Positions 1 through 8,530 of a DNA stretch of 64,000 bases are shown in pieces. Position numbers and translations under genes: made by a program. Location: assembly GCF_003260265.1 (NCBI RefSeq), contig NZ_QITQ01000001.1, forward strand, positions 186,001-250,000, in the 5' to 3' direction. The DNA comes from Roseovarius amoyensis (lineage in GTDB: Bacteria > Pseudomonadota > Alphaproteobacteria > Rhodobacterales > Rhodobacteraceae). The notes below the pieces were generated by a model that had not been told where the DNA came from, made no database searches, and was given only the letters and a program-made list of their open reading frames with translations. Position 1 is the first letter of the stretch. Each line of letters begins with the position of its first letter.

Positions 1-174
1 CTTGAGCAGTTCCAGCGCGCCGCCGAAATCGGCATCCGAAGGCACGAACGCCGCGTCGAGCGACCCCTCGTAGGTGTCCGAGCCCGGCGTTCCGTCGCCG
101 CTCGACCAGGCGTCGAGCCCGTCCGCGAAAGCCGGCGGCATGAATTCGATACCGTCGGTGATTGCCTTGTTCAT
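1..174 (-). CDS. Unknown protein, N-terminal 58 codons only
   Basis: The gene runs off the left edge, so only the first 58 residues are visible. They begin MNKAITDGIEFMPPAF and are rich in Gly, Asp and Ser, with no signal peptide, membrane segment or catalytic motif. The start is the ATG complementary to 172-174, and the 190-bp gap to the cytochrome gene would hold its promoter. I have a vague memory of similar starts on large Roseobacter proteins of beta-helix or carbohydrate-binding type, but nothing here proves that, so no function is assigned. Confidence 0.6.
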   Translation of the reverse strand, partial: MNKAITDGIEFMPPAFADGLDAWSSGDGTPGSDTYEGSLDAAFVPSDADFGGALELLK

Positions 175-367
175 CGCATCCCCTTTCCGCATCCGGGCCA
201 AAGACATGCCCGAACGCCATCACAATGATCCGGCCGGAGCGCACGCCGCCGGCGAAAACGGGGAATTAGGGATGCAAGGTTAATTACGGCTCAGGACGGC
301 GCGCGTTGCGCGCGGCCCTTTCGCCGGGTTGACAGGCGGTTGTCAGCCTGCGTTCAGCAGACCCCGT

Positions 368-775
368 TCAATGCGCCTGGATGGTGCGCAGATAGGCCAC
401 CAGGTCGGCCACTGCGCCACTGGTGGTCACGCGGGTGCCGTCCTCGGCCTCGACGGTTTCGCGTCCGCCTTCGTGAAAGAAATCTCCGTAAACCGGCATC
501 TCGCTGCCATGCGAAACCAGCGGGTCGCGCCCGTCGATGCGCGCAATCACCCGGTCGAGCGGAAAGATACCGCCGTTCCCGGCCTTCAGCACTGTCAGGT
601 CGACCGGCTTTATCATCAGCACCGGGTTCATCGGCCCGTTGCCCTCAGCCATTTCGCCATGACAGGCCGAACAATAGCGCCAATAGGTTTCACGCCCGGC
701 CTCGACATCCGCCGCCATCGCGGGCACCGCCATCATCGCCGCGCCCAACAGGATTGCCGCACTTGTTCTCGTCAT
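368..775 (-). CDS. Periplasmic class I cytochrome c
   Basis: A 135-residue mono-haem cytochrome c that should carry electrons in the periplasm. Residues 1-21 form a signal peptide ending AMA. The haem-attachment motif CSACH lies at 35-39. Met93 in the SEMPVYG segment is the likely sixth ligand, and the remainder has the size of a small soluble cytochrome. No oxidoreductase partner is adjacent, so its donor and acceptor are unknown. It is divergent from a small transporter gene, and the shared promoter contains an FNR-type box at 863-876, which would fit control by oxygen. Confidence 0.88.
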   Translation of the reverse strand: MTRTSAAILLGAAMMAVPAMAADVEAGRETYWRYCSACHGEMAEGNGPMNPVLMIKPVDLTVLKAGNGGIFPLDRVIARIDGRDPLVSHGSEMPVYGDFFHEGGRETVEAEDGTRVTTSGAVADLVAYLRTIQAH

Positions 776-862
776 GCCCGTAATCCGTACTGTTGCAAGT
801 CATGATACCCACGGCCACGCGACCGCGCGCCACCACACCACCACGCCCGAAGCACACACACA

Positions 863-876
863 TTGATCTGGATCAT
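863..876. promoter_or_regulatory. FNR/FnrL-type box in a divergent promoter
   Basis: TTGATCTGGATCAT matches the FNR consensus TTGAT-N4-ATCAA at all but the last base. It lies between the cytochrome c gene (start 775, minus) and the transporter gene (start 930, plus). A c-type cytochrome is a typical target of FnrL in Rhodobacterales. Which gene it controls cannot be told from sequence alone. Confidence 0.6.
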
Positions 877-929
877 TGCTCCGCAGCATGTCATCTTGCG
901 CCGCATACCACCACCCAACAGGATTCCCG

Positions 930-1373
930 ATGCCCGTAAACACCACTTACGCCCTCGTCATGCTTGCAGCCGGTATTGGCATTCCCGTTCTTGCCGCGCT
1001 CAATGCCGCGCTGGGTGTGCGGCTCGGCTCTCCGGTGGCTGCGGCTGCTATCCTCTTCGTGGTAGCGCTTGCCGCCACCCTGCTGGCGCTTGCGTTGACT
1101 GGTCCAACGGCGGTACGGGGCGCAATCGGCGCGCCGAAGCATCTGTTTCTGGCCGGACTGCTGGTGGCGTTCTACGTGCTGTCGATCACCTTTATCGCGC
1201 CGCATTTCGGGGTCGGAAACGCCGTCTTCTTCGTGCTGCTGGGCCAAGTCATCAGCGCCGCCATAATCGACCATTTCGGGTTTTTCGGTGCACAGATTTC
1301 ACCGCTGTCGCTGACGCGCACCGGCGGTATCGCGCTGGTGACGGCAGGGGTTTTCCTGACCCAAAAGGTCTGA
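930..1373 (+). CDS. Small DMT-type inner-membrane transporter (YdcZ/DUF606-like)
   Basis: A 147-residue, very hydrophobic protein with about five predicted membrane segments. Its size and pattern fit the YdcZ (DUF606) half-size members of the drug/metabolite transporter superfamily. Family members are integral membrane proteins of mostly unknown substrate. I chose the ATG at 930 because the protein then begins directly with its first membrane helix, MPVNTTYALVMLAAGIG. It is divergent from the cytochrome gene and may share its FNR-type promoter. The substrate is unknown. Confidence 0.75.
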   Translation: MPVNTTYALVMLAAGIGIPVLAALNAALGVRLGSPVAAAAILFVVALAATLLALALTGPTAVRGAIGAPKHLFLAGLLVAFYVLSITFIAPHFGVGNAVFFVLLGQVISAAIIDHFGFFGAQISPLSLTRTGGIALVTAGVFLTQKV

Positions 1374-1456
1374 ACCGGCCCACACAGGCACTATTGAAGC
1401 CAGGCCGATTCGATCCCATTTCTGTCGGGAACACCCGCACACCGAGGATATCCGCC

Positions 1457-1726
1457 ATGCCCAAGCACCCTACCCGCCGCATGCTGCTGGCCTGGGCCGG
1501 GCTTACCGCCCTGCCCGCAGCCGCCGTGCTGGCCCAGGAAACCGAGGAACACAACCCGACCGACTTCGTCCCGCGCCGCTTCACGCCCGAGGAATTCGAG
1601 CGCCTCAGCGCAGCCGAACTACACAAGGTAAAGCTCGCCATCCGGCGCGGCCGGACCATCCTGATCGACGGCTTCACCGCCTCGGAAAGCCGCAAGATGA
1701 TCAAGGCCGCAAAGCGCAGCGACTGA
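1457..1726 (+). CDS. Small exported hypothetical protein, Tat-like signal
   Basis: An 89-residue protein. It begins MPKHPTRRMLLAWAG, with paired arginines before a hydrophobic stretch that ends at AAVLAQ, which looks like a twin-arginine or a Sec signal peptide. The mature part of about 63 residues is charged and ends AAKRSD. I recognise no domain. The gene ends 4 bp before the stop of the convergent Ldh-type gene. Its reading frame also stays open upstream, but the ATG at 1457 gives the signal peptide and is the sensible start. Confidence 0.7.
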   Translation: MPKHPTRRMLLAWAGLTALPAAAVLAQETEEHNPTDFVPRRFTPEEFERLSAAELHKVKLAIRRGRTILIDGFTASESRKMIKAAKRSD

Positions 1727-1730
1727 AACC

Positions 1731-2708
1731 CTACCCGCCCGCCAGCGCCACCGCCTGCGCCCAGGCATCAGGGTCGGGCGTGACAGGGTCGGCGGGCCGG
1801 CGCCCTGCACCGGGGATGCGCGCGCCCTCGTCCTGCGCCACGACGCCCGCCACCCGTGCGAAACGGGCTTGGAATGCGTCCGACAGGGACGGGTCTATCA
1901 GCAGGTAATAGTCGCCGATGTCGTGCGGCGCGCCCTCGACCGCCCTGAACGGGCCGATATCCGGCCCGGCCCGGCTGCCGGTCATGCCGGCGGCCAGCAA
2001 TTCGGCCATCAGGCCAAAGCCCCAGCCCTTGTGGCCGCCGGTGCTCAGCAGCGATCCGGCCAGCGCTGTCTCGGGGTCGGTCGTCGGGTTCGCCTCGGCA
2101 TCCACTGCCCAGCCTTCGGGGATGACCTCACCCGCCGCCTTGGCCATGGTGACCTTGCCCAGCGCCACCTCCGTGGTCGACTGGTCAAACAGCATCGCCA
2201 CCCCGCCCTGCCCGTCCGGCACGGCGAAAGAGATCGGGTTGGTGCCGATCACCCGTGTCCGCCCGCCCGGCGGCGCCACCACCGGCGTGGCGTTGGTGAC
2301 CCCCAGCGCGATCATCCCCTCCCGCGCGATCCGGGCGGTGAAATAGCCAAGGCTGGTACAGGTATGGGCATGCGCGATGGCCAGGCTTGCCACGCCGCAG
2401 TCGCGCGCCGCCTCGATCGCCTGCGGCCAGGCGCGGGCAAAGGCCGGCTGCGCAAAGCCGAACCGCGCATCCGCCGCCACCGCGCCCGAGCGGGGGCGGG
2501 TCACGTCCGGTTCGACATCACCCTTAACCCGGCCCGAGCGCAGTTGCTTGCAATAGCTTTCAAGGTAGTAGAGCCCGCAAATGCGGTTCCCCAGCCCCTC
2601 GGCCTCGGCCACGGCGTCGGCAACCTCTGACGCCACCCATTCCGCCGCACCGTGGCGGACCAGCGCGCGCGCCACTGTCGTCTTGATCTCCTGCAACGTC
2701 ACCTGCAT
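1731..2708 (-). CDS. Ldh family (malate/L-lactate dehydrogenase type) NAD(P)-dependent oxidoreductase
   Basis: A 325-residue protein of the YlbC/AllD/YiaK (Ldh_2) family, which oxidises 2-hydroxy acids or reduces cyclic imines using NAD(P), with a fold unlike classical lactate dehydrogenase. Family features include the conserved segment around residues 155-185 with PGGRTRVIGTNPISFAVP and the later GGHKGWGFGLMAELLA. The catalytic histidine is probably in IAHAHTCTSLGYF near residues 110-125. The ATG at 2708 follows a strong ribosome site, GGGGAGG. It appears to be transcribed alone, and its substrate cannot be predicted. Confidence 0.85.
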   Translation of the reverse strand: MQVTLQEIKTTVARALVRHGAAEWVASEVADAVAEAEGLGNRICGLYYLESYCKQLRSGRVKGDVEPDVTRPRSGAVAADARFGFAQPAFARAWPQAIEAARDCGVASLAIAHAHTCTSLGYFTARIAREGMIALGVTNATPVVAPPGGRTRVIGTNPISFAVPDGQGGVAMLFDQSTTEVALGKVTMAKAAGEVIPEGWAVDAEANPTTDPETALAGSLLSTGGHKGWGFGLMAELLAAGMTGSRAGPDIGPFRAVEGAPHDIGDYYLLIDPSLSDAFQARFARVAGVVAQDEGARIPGAGRRPADPVTPDPDAWAQAVALAGG

Positions 2709-2827
2709 GGCGCACCTCCCCTTGCCACGTTCCAGCCAGATTGGCGGGCCGGGGTCCGGGGGTCAATCGCCCATCCGGCGCGTGCCGGTTCAACATTTCG
2801 GAAAAAAGCCCGCGCCATGGCCTGCGC

Positions 2828-3511
2828 TCAGGCCGCCACCACCAGCCCGTCCTGCAGCCTGACAACCCGATCCATGCGCGCAGCCAGTTCCAGGTTGTGG
2901 GTGGCGATCAGCGCCGCCAACCCGGTGTCGCGCACCAGTTCCACCAACGTGCCGAAAACCCGGTCCGACGTCGCCGGATCAAGGTTCCCCGTCGGTTCGT
3001 CCGCCAACAGCAGCCGGGGCGAATTGGCCAGCGCCCGGCAAAACGCCACGCGCTGTTGTTCCCCCCCCGACATCGCCGAGGGCCTGTGCCCTGCGCGCTC
3101 TGCCACACCCACCCGGGTCAGCAGATCGTCCGCCCGCGCCGCCGCCTGCGCCCGCGACGTGCCGTTGGCCAGTTGCGGCAGCATGACGTTTTCACGGGCG
3201 GTGAATTCGGGCAGCAGGTGGTGAAACTGGTAGACGAACCCGACCTCGCGGCGGCGCACGATGGTGCGGCGGCGGTCGGAAAGGCCGGTCATCTCGGCCC
3301 CGCCGATGGCGACCTGCCCGGCATCGGCGGTATCAAGCAGCCCGGCGATATGCAGCAGCGTCGACTTGCCCGCGCCCGAGGGCGCCACCAGCGCCACCAT
3401 CTCGCCCGCGGCCACCTGCAGGCCTGCGCCGCGCAGCACCTGCACCTCGCCGGTGTTGCCCTTGTTATAGATCTTCTCGATCCCCTCAAGACGCAGCATC
3501 GGCTCACTCAT
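2828..3511 (-). CDS. lolD: Lipoprotein-releasing ABC transporter ATPase LolD
   Basis: A 227-residue ATPase that powers release of lipoproteins from the inner membrane towards the LolA carrier. It has a Walker A of APSGAGKST near residues 42-50, a Q-loop, the ABC signature MSGGEQQR, and a Walker B of [12 protein letters not shown]. The glycine usually seen at the start of Walker A is alanine here. The start is the ATG complementary to 3509-3511, which overlaps the end of the upstream permease gene by 8 bp. That overlap indicates one transcript and coupled translation. Confidence 0.93.
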   Translation of the reverse strand: MSEPMLRLEGIEKIYNKGNTGEVQVLRGAGLQVAAGEMVALVAPSGAGKSTLLHIAGLLDTADAGQVAIGGAEMTGLSDRRRTIVRRREVGFVYQFHHLLPEFTARENVMLPQLANGTSRAQAAARADDLLTRVGVAERAGHRPSAMSGGEQQRVAFCRALANSPRLLLADEPTGNLDPATSDRVFGTLVELVRDTGLAALIATHNLELAARMDRVVRLQDGLVVAA

Positions 3512-4793
3512 AGCGCAGCGCCTCAACCGGATCGAGCCGCGCCGCCCGCCGCGCCGGAAAGAGCGTGACGACAAAGCTGAGCCCAAGCGACAGCATCACC
3601 GCCGACAGCACATCCGGCAGCTCCAGCTTGGCCGGCAGGTTATAGATGCCCCGGATCGACGGATCCCACACCTGCCCGCCCATCAACACGTTCACGAAGG
3701 AAAAGATCGGGTCGATATAAATCGCAAAGAGACACCCCAGAACCACGCCAAGCAAAGTGCCGATGACACCGGTAAAGGCGCCGCAGATAAAGAACACCCG
3801 CATGATCGACCCTTCGGTCAGCCCCATCGTGCGCAGGATGCCGATATCGCGGCCCTTGTTCTTGACCAGCATGATCAGCCCCGAGGTGATGTTCATCGCC
3901 GCGATCAGCACCAGGATCGACAGGATCACGAACATCACATTGTCCTCGACCTCGAGCGCGCGCAGGAACCCGCCAGAGGCATCGCGCCAGGTCCAGACCT
4001 GCGCCCGCTCGCCCGCCGCCGCCAACAGCGCCGGCGTCATCTCGTCCACCGTCTCTGGCGTTTTGACCATTACTTCCAGCTCGTCGGCGCGCCCCTCGCG
4101 GTTGAAAAAGCTCTGCGCCTCGGCAAAGGGCAGATAGACGCGCACGCGGTCGATGTCATAGCGCCCGGCCGAAAAGATATAGACCACCTCGTAAGCGTTG
4201 ATGCGCGGGCTGGTGCCGAACGCCGTCTTGGCACCATTGGGCGAGATCAGCTTGATGCGGTCGCCGATACCCACGTTCAGCTCGCGCGCCACGCCCGAAC
4301 CGATGGCGATGCCCGACGCGAACGCCCCGATATCGCCGACCGCAGTGGTGGGGTCGGCGATGCGCGGGATGGTGCGCAGATCATCGGGCGCGATGCCAAA
4401 CACCTCGACCCCGGCGTTGCGCTCGCGTGCGCTGGCCATCACCTGCCCCTTGATCAGCGGCGCGGCCCGTACCACCCCCGGCACGGCGCGCACGCGTTCC
4501 GCCATGGCGTCATAATCGACGATGGTGCGATCAATGCGCCCGGTCTGGTCATCGACAGTGCCGGCGTTATAGAGGGTTACATGGGCGTTGGCGCCCAGGA
4601 TGGTGTCGACGAACTCGGCCCGAAAGCCCGATCGCACCGCCAGCGTCGCGATCAGCGCGAACACCGCCAGGGTAATGCCGACCAGGCTGATCCATGTCAT
4701 CGTGCTGACACCGCCCTCGGCACGCCGCGCGCGCAGATAGCGCCAGGCGATCATCCATTCGAAACGGGCAAACGGGGCGGGAGTGGCTGCCAC
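3504..4793 (-). CDS. lolC: Lipoprotein-releasing ABC transporter permease LolC/LolE
   Basis: A 429-residue inner-membrane permease that partners LolD. It has an N-terminal membrane helix at about 23-50, a large periplasmic domain at about 50-280, and three C-terminal helices, which is the MacB/LolC-LolE topology. Only one such permease is present, so it probably forms a homodimer, as in many Alphaproteobacteria. The start is a GTG complementary to 4791-4793, supported by GAGGAG seven bases upstream; no ATG sits at this point. The upstream neighbour on the same strand is proS. Confidence 0.92.
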   Translation of the reverse strand: MAATPAPFARFEWMIAWRYLRARRAEGGVSTMTWISLVGITLAVFALIATLAVRSGFRAEFVDTILGANAHVTLYNAGTVDDQTGRIDRTIVDYDAMAERVRAVPGVVRAAPLIKGQVMASARERNAGVEVFGIAPDDLRTIPRIADPTTAVGDIGAFASGIAIGSGVARELNVGIGDRIKLISPNGAKTAFGTSPRINAYEVVYIFSAGRYDIDRVRVYLPFAEAQSFFNREGRADELEVMVKTPETVDEMTPALLAAAGERAQVWTWRDASGGFLRALEVEDNVMFVILSILVLIAAMNITSGLIMLVKNKGRDIGILRTMGLTEGSIMRVFFICGAFTGVIGTLLGVVLGCLFAIYIDPIFSFVNVLMGGQVWDPSIRGIYNLPAKLELPDVLSAVMLSLGLSFVVTLFPARRAARLDPVEALRYE

Positions 4794-4923
4794 GACGGCT
4801 CCTCAGGTCGAATTTTGCGGCGGACACTGCGACTTATCCGCCCCGGGGTCAAGCGCGAGGGCTATTCCACACCTGCAAGGCAGTGCCATCGGCATCCAAG
4901 CGTAACGCGCACATCGCCCGCGC

Positions 4924-6285
4924 TCAGACGGGGGCTGAGCCGGCCTGGTGCGGGGCATAGATTTCCGCCAGCCGCGCAACCGCCGCCTCTGGCGACAACT
5001 CTTCGCTTTCGCCGGTCCTGCGGCTGGTCAGCTCGACCACGCCGGTCTTCAGCCCCCGCGGCCCGACGGTAACGCGCCAGGGAAGGCCGATCAGGTCCAT
5101 GGTGGCGAACTTGGCGCCGGCGCGGTCCTCGGTATCGTCATACAGCGGTTCCAGCCCGCGGGCAGCAAGCGCGCGATAGATCTCTTCGCAGGCCGCGTCG
5201 GTGCCGGCATCACCCTGCTTGAGGTTGACAATCCCGGCATGGAAGGGCGTCACCCCCTCGGGCCAGATGATACCACGCTCGTCATGGCTGGCCTCGATGA
5301 TCGCGCCCACCAGGCGGCTGACGCCGATGCCGTGGCTGCCCATGTGCACCGGTACCGGCTTGCCGTCGGGGCCCTGCACGGTGGCGCCCATCGGTTCGGA
5401 ATACTTGGTACCGAAATAGAATATCTGCCCCACCTCGATACCGCGCGCCTGACGGCGGCGGGCCTCGGGCACATTCTCGTTGAACACCGCCTCGTCATGG
5501 GTTTCGTCGGTGCGGGCATAACGCGAGGTGAATTCTTCTAGAACCGCCTGACACTGAGCGTGATCGTCATAGTCGATCCCGCGGTCGCCAAAGGTCAGAT
5601 CGGTGACTTCGCTGTCATAGAACACTTCCGACTCGCCCGTTTCGGCCAGCACCAGGAATTCATGGGTGTAATCGCCCCCGATCGGCCCGCCATCGGCGCG
5701 CATCGGGATCGCCTGCAACCCCATGCGTTCATAGGTGCGCAGATAGCTGACAAGGTGGCGGTTGTAGGCGTGCAGCGCGTCTTCCTTGGTGAGGTCGAAA
5801 TTGTAGCCGTCCTTCATCAGGAACTCGCGGCCCCGCATCACGCCGAAACGCGGGCGGATCTCGTCGCGGAATTTCCACTGGATGTGATAAAGCGTCTTGG
5901 GCAGGTCCTTGTAGCTCGACACGTGAGAGCGGAAGATGTCCGTGATCAGCTCTTCGTTAGTCGGCCCATAGAGCATGTCACGCCCATGGCGGTCGGTGAT
6001 GCGCAGCATCTCTTCGCCGTAGTCGTCATAACGGCCGGATTCGCGCCACAGATCGGCCGATTGCAGCGTCGGCATCAGCATCGGGATATGGCCCGCGCGC
6101 ACCTGTTCCTCGTGCACGATGTTTTCAAGCTTGCGCAACACCTTGAAGCCCATCGGCAACCACGAATAGATGCCTGCGCTGGCCTGCTTGATCATGCCCG
6201 CGCGCAGCATCAGCCGGTGGCTGACGATCTGTGCCTCGGCGGGCGTTTCCTTGAGCACAGGCAGGAAATAGCGGGACAGGCGCAT
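4924..6285 (-). CDS. proS: Prolyl-tRNA synthetase, short form
   Basis: A 453-residue class II aminoacyl-tRNA synthetase that charges tRNA-Pro. Motif 2 is visible as [25 protein letters not shown] (quoted here in part: [10 protein letters not shown]), and motif 3 lies around [14 protein letters not shown], followed by an anticodon-binding domain from about residue 350. The editing (INS) domain of the longer E. coli-type enzyme, roughly 180 residues, is absent, as is usual for Alphaproteobacteria, so mischarged Ala-tRNA-Pro would have to be cleared by a separate factor not seen here. It is divergent from the PerM-like gene across a 168-bp gap. Confidence 0.96.
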   Translation of the reverse strand: MRLSRYFLPVLKETPAEAQIVSHRLMLRAGMIKQASAGIYSWLPMGFKVLRKLENIVHEEQVRAGHIPMLMPTLQSADLWRESGRYDDYGEEMLRITDRHGRDMLYGPTNEELITDIFRSHVSSYKDLPKTLYHIQWKFRDEIRPRFGVMRGREFLMKDGYNFDLTKEDALHAYNRHLVSYLRTYERMGLQAIPMRADGGPIGGDYTHEFLVLAETGESEVFYDSEVTDLTFGDRGIDYDDHAQCQAVLEEFTSRYARTDETHDEAVFNENVPEARRRQARGIEVGQIFYFGTKYSEPMGATVQGPDGKPVPVHMGSHGIGVSRLVGAIIEASHDERGIIWPEGVTPFHAGIVNLKQGDAGTDAACEEIYRALAARGLEPLYDDTEDRAGAKFATMDLIGLPWRVTVGPRGLKTGVVELTSRRTGESEELSPEAAVARLAEIYAPHQAGSAPV

Positions 6286-6453
6286 GGCGGCGAACCTCGT
6301 GACAAAATGGCGTTGGGCTTCCGTTTAGGCGCTCGCGCGGGGTGAGACAAGCAGTCAAGCGGGCTTGCCAACCGGCGCACGAGCGGTTTCCAAGCCTTGC
6401 AACGGATGCCGGCATGGGCGACAAGTCTCATTGTCACATCGCGCGGGGCACGC

Positions 6454-7521
6454 ATGACACTACCAGTTGGCACGCAACTGAAATACTGGGGCATCGCCGC
6501 GGCCGTATTCCTGATCACGTTGTGGTATCTCGGCGATGTCATCCTGCCCTTCGTGCTGGGCGGCGCCATCGCCTATTTTCTCGACCCCGTCGCCGACCGG
6601 CTGGAGCGAATGGGCTGCACCCGCGCCGTCGCCGTCACGCTGATCACGCTGATGGCGCTGATGATTTTTGTCATCATGGCGCTGCTGGTGATCCCGACGC
6701 TGGTGGAGCAGACAGTGAACCTGTTCAACGTGGTGCCCCGGCTGCTGGGTGATCTGCAGAACTTTCTGACCGAACGGTTCCCCGAACTGGTCAACGAGGA
6801 CTCGACCCTGCGCAAATCGCTGATCACGCTTGGCGAAACGGTCCAGGACAAGGGTGTGACCCTGCTCGAAGGGGTGGTGAGTTCGGCCGCTTCGGTGGTC
6901 AATGTGGTGTTGCTGTTCGTGATCGTGCCGGTGGTGGCGTTCTACCTGCTTTACGACTGGGACCGCATGATCGCCGAGATCGACACGCTGCTGCCGCGCG
7001 AACACGCGCCGATGATCCGCCGACTGGCACATGAGATAGATGAAACGCTTGCCAGCTTCATTCGCGGCATGGGTACGGTGTCCCTGATCCTGGGCACCTA
7101 TTACGCCGTGGCGCTGATGCTGGTGGGGCTGCAATTCGGCCTTGTGGTGGGGGCCGTGGCGGGGCTGATCACCTTTATTCCCTATGTCGGGGCGCTGGTG
7201 GGCGGTGTGCTGGCCATTGGCCTGGCATTGTTCCAGTTCTGGGGCGACTGGGTCAGCATCGGGCTGGTGGGCGGCATCTTCGTGCTGGGCCAGGTGGTCG
7301 AGGGCAACATACTGACGCCCAAGCTGGTGGGCAATTCGGTCGGGCTGCACCCGGTCTGGCTGATCTTCGCACTGGCCGTGTTCGGGGCGCTCTTTGGCTT
7401 TGTCGGCATGCTGGTGGCGGTGCCGGTCGCCGCCGCGCTAGGCGTGCTCACGCGCTTTGCCGTCGCGCAATACAAAGACAGCCGCCTGTATCGCGGCGCA
7501 GACGGAATAGACACTGACTGA
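6454..7521 (+). CDS. AI-2E/PerM family membrane protein
   Basis: A 355-residue inner-membrane protein of the AI-2E family transporter/permease group. It has paired N-terminal helices, a soluble stretch at about 75-140 with many charged residues, and a cluster of C-terminal helices including GTYYAVALMLVG and the family-typical GNILTPKLVGNSVGLHPVWL. Named members export quorum signals or act as Na+/H+ antiporters, so the substrate is open. Its stop codon TGA at 7519-7521 shares a base with an ATG that begins a 20-bp copy of the start of hdaA. In related genomes hdaA commonly follows this gene. Confidence 0.85.
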   Translation: MTLPVGTQLKYWGIAAAVFLITLWYLGDVILPFVLGGAIAYFLDPVADRLERMGCTRAVAVTLITLMALMIFVIMALLVIPTLVEQTVNLFNVVPRLLGDLQNFLTERFPELVNEDSTLRKSLITLGETVQDKGVTLLEGVVSSAASVVNVVLLFVIVPVVAFYLLYDWDRMIAEIDTLLPREHAPMIRRLAHEIDETLASFIRGMGTVSLILGTYYAVALMLVGLQFGLVVGAVAGLITFIPYVGALVGGVLAIGLALFQFWGDWVSIGLVGGIFVLGQVVEGNILTPKLVGNSVGLHPVWLIFALAVFGALFGFVGMLVAVPVAAALGVLTRFAVAQYKDSRLYRGADGIDTD

Positions 7522-7795
7522 TGCCCCGGCAGCTGAGCTTCAAAGAACCGGGATGCATCGGCCCCCCGGATCGCCCGCGATCCGGTTCGCGCCCGACCCC
7601 GCCCCCCAGGGCGGGCGCGAATTGTCTTCCGCCTTGCGCATCTTTCGACGTGGATCGCCCGACCTCGGCAATGCGCGCATGTCGCCGCGCCCTCCCTCGG
7701 GGCCGGGCGCGAACCTGCGTGGCGCCACGAACCACCAGGCCAGACAACCCGCGGAACGGCCACCGTTCACCTGCGAATTCTGAAGGCAAAAACAC
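7521..7795 (+). repeat. Duplicated hdaA start (20 bp) plus intervening structured segment
   Basis: The 20 bp at 7521-7540, ATGCCCCGGCAGCTGAGCTT, are identical to the first 20 bp of hdaA at 7796-7815. The left copy sits in a TGATG overlap with the preceding stop codon. Between the copies lie 255 bp with no credible gene. This stretch has a perfect 9-bp hairpin with a 2-base loop at 7566-7585 (CCGGATCGC/GCGATCCGG) and C-rich tracts. The left copy encodes MPRQLSF, then runs into low-complexity frame. The simplest reading is that about 255 bp entered or was duplicated within the first codons of hdaA, leaving a repeat on each side. Confidence 0.75.
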
Positions 7796-8461
7796 ATGCC
7801 CCGGCAGCTGAGCTTTGATCTGCCCGTGCGAGAGGCGCGTGGCCGTGGCGATTTTTTCGTCTCCGAGGCCAACGCGGCGGCGCTGGCGATGATCGAGGGA
7901 TGGCGCGACTGGCCCCAGCGCAAGCTGGTGCTGACCGGGCCCGAAGGCGCCGGCAAGACCCACCTTACCCATGTCTGGGCGGGGCTGAGCGGGGCCACGA
8001 TCGTGTCGGCCCAAACGCTGAACGAGGCCGACATCCCCACGCTCGCCGCCGCGCCGGTGGCGGTCGAGGATTGCGACCGCATCGCCGGTGACAAGGCGCT
8101 GGAAACCGTGCTCTTTCATCTGCACAACTTGGTGCTGGCCGAGGGGCACGCGGCGCTGTTCACCGCCACGCTGCCGCCCCGGCGCTGGCCACTTGTCCTG
8201 CCCGATCTGGCCAGCCGCATGCAAGCCACGGCGCTGGCGCGCATCGCGCCCCCCGACGACGCGCTGCTGGCGGCGGTGCTGACCAAGCTGTTCACCGACC
8301 GCCAGATTTCCCCCAGCCCCGCCACCGTGCCCTACCTGGCGCGCCGGATCGAACGCTCCTTTGCCGCCGCACGCCAGATCGTCGCCCGGCTTGACGCCTT
8401 GGCACTGGAACAAGGCCGGGCTATCACACCCGCACTGGCCCGCGAAGTGCTGGACGAGTAG
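7796..8461 (+). CDS. hdaA: HdaA, DnaA-related regulator of replication initiation
   Basis: A 221-residue DnaA-like AAA+ protein lacking the DNA-binding domain. The family binds the DNA polymerase sliding clamp and stimulates hydrolysis of DnaA-bound ATP to prevent re-initiation. The clamp-binding motif is at the extreme N-terminus, QLSFDLP at residues 4-10. Walker A is GPEGAGKTHL near residue 45. The Walker B region, AVEDCDRIA, is degenerate, as in Hda proteins. The ATG at 7796 has GAAGG upstream. Its first 20 bp are repeated at 7521. Confidence 0.88.
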   Translation: MPRQLSFDLPVREARGRGDFFVSEANAAALAMIEGWRDWPQRKLVLTGPEGAGKTHLTHVWAGLSGATIVSAQTLNEADIPTLAAAPVAVEDCDRIAGDKALETVLFHLHNLVLAEGHAALFTATLPPRRWPLVLPDLASRMQATALARIAPPDDALLAAVLTKLFTDRQISPSPATVPYLARRIERSFAAARQIVARLDALALEQGRAITPALAREVLDE

Positions 8462-8530
8462 GGTGCATGAGCGGCACCTTGAATTTTACCGTTCGCAGTC
8501 GCATTTCAGCTATTCTTGACCAGGGCCGAT

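Noticed and set aside
7521-7811. A 96-residue protein starting MPRQLSF at the duplicated hdaA start
   Set aside because: After the first seven residues it is low-complexity Pro/Arg/Ala sequence that runs into hdaA in another frame. It is explained better as a duplicated start.
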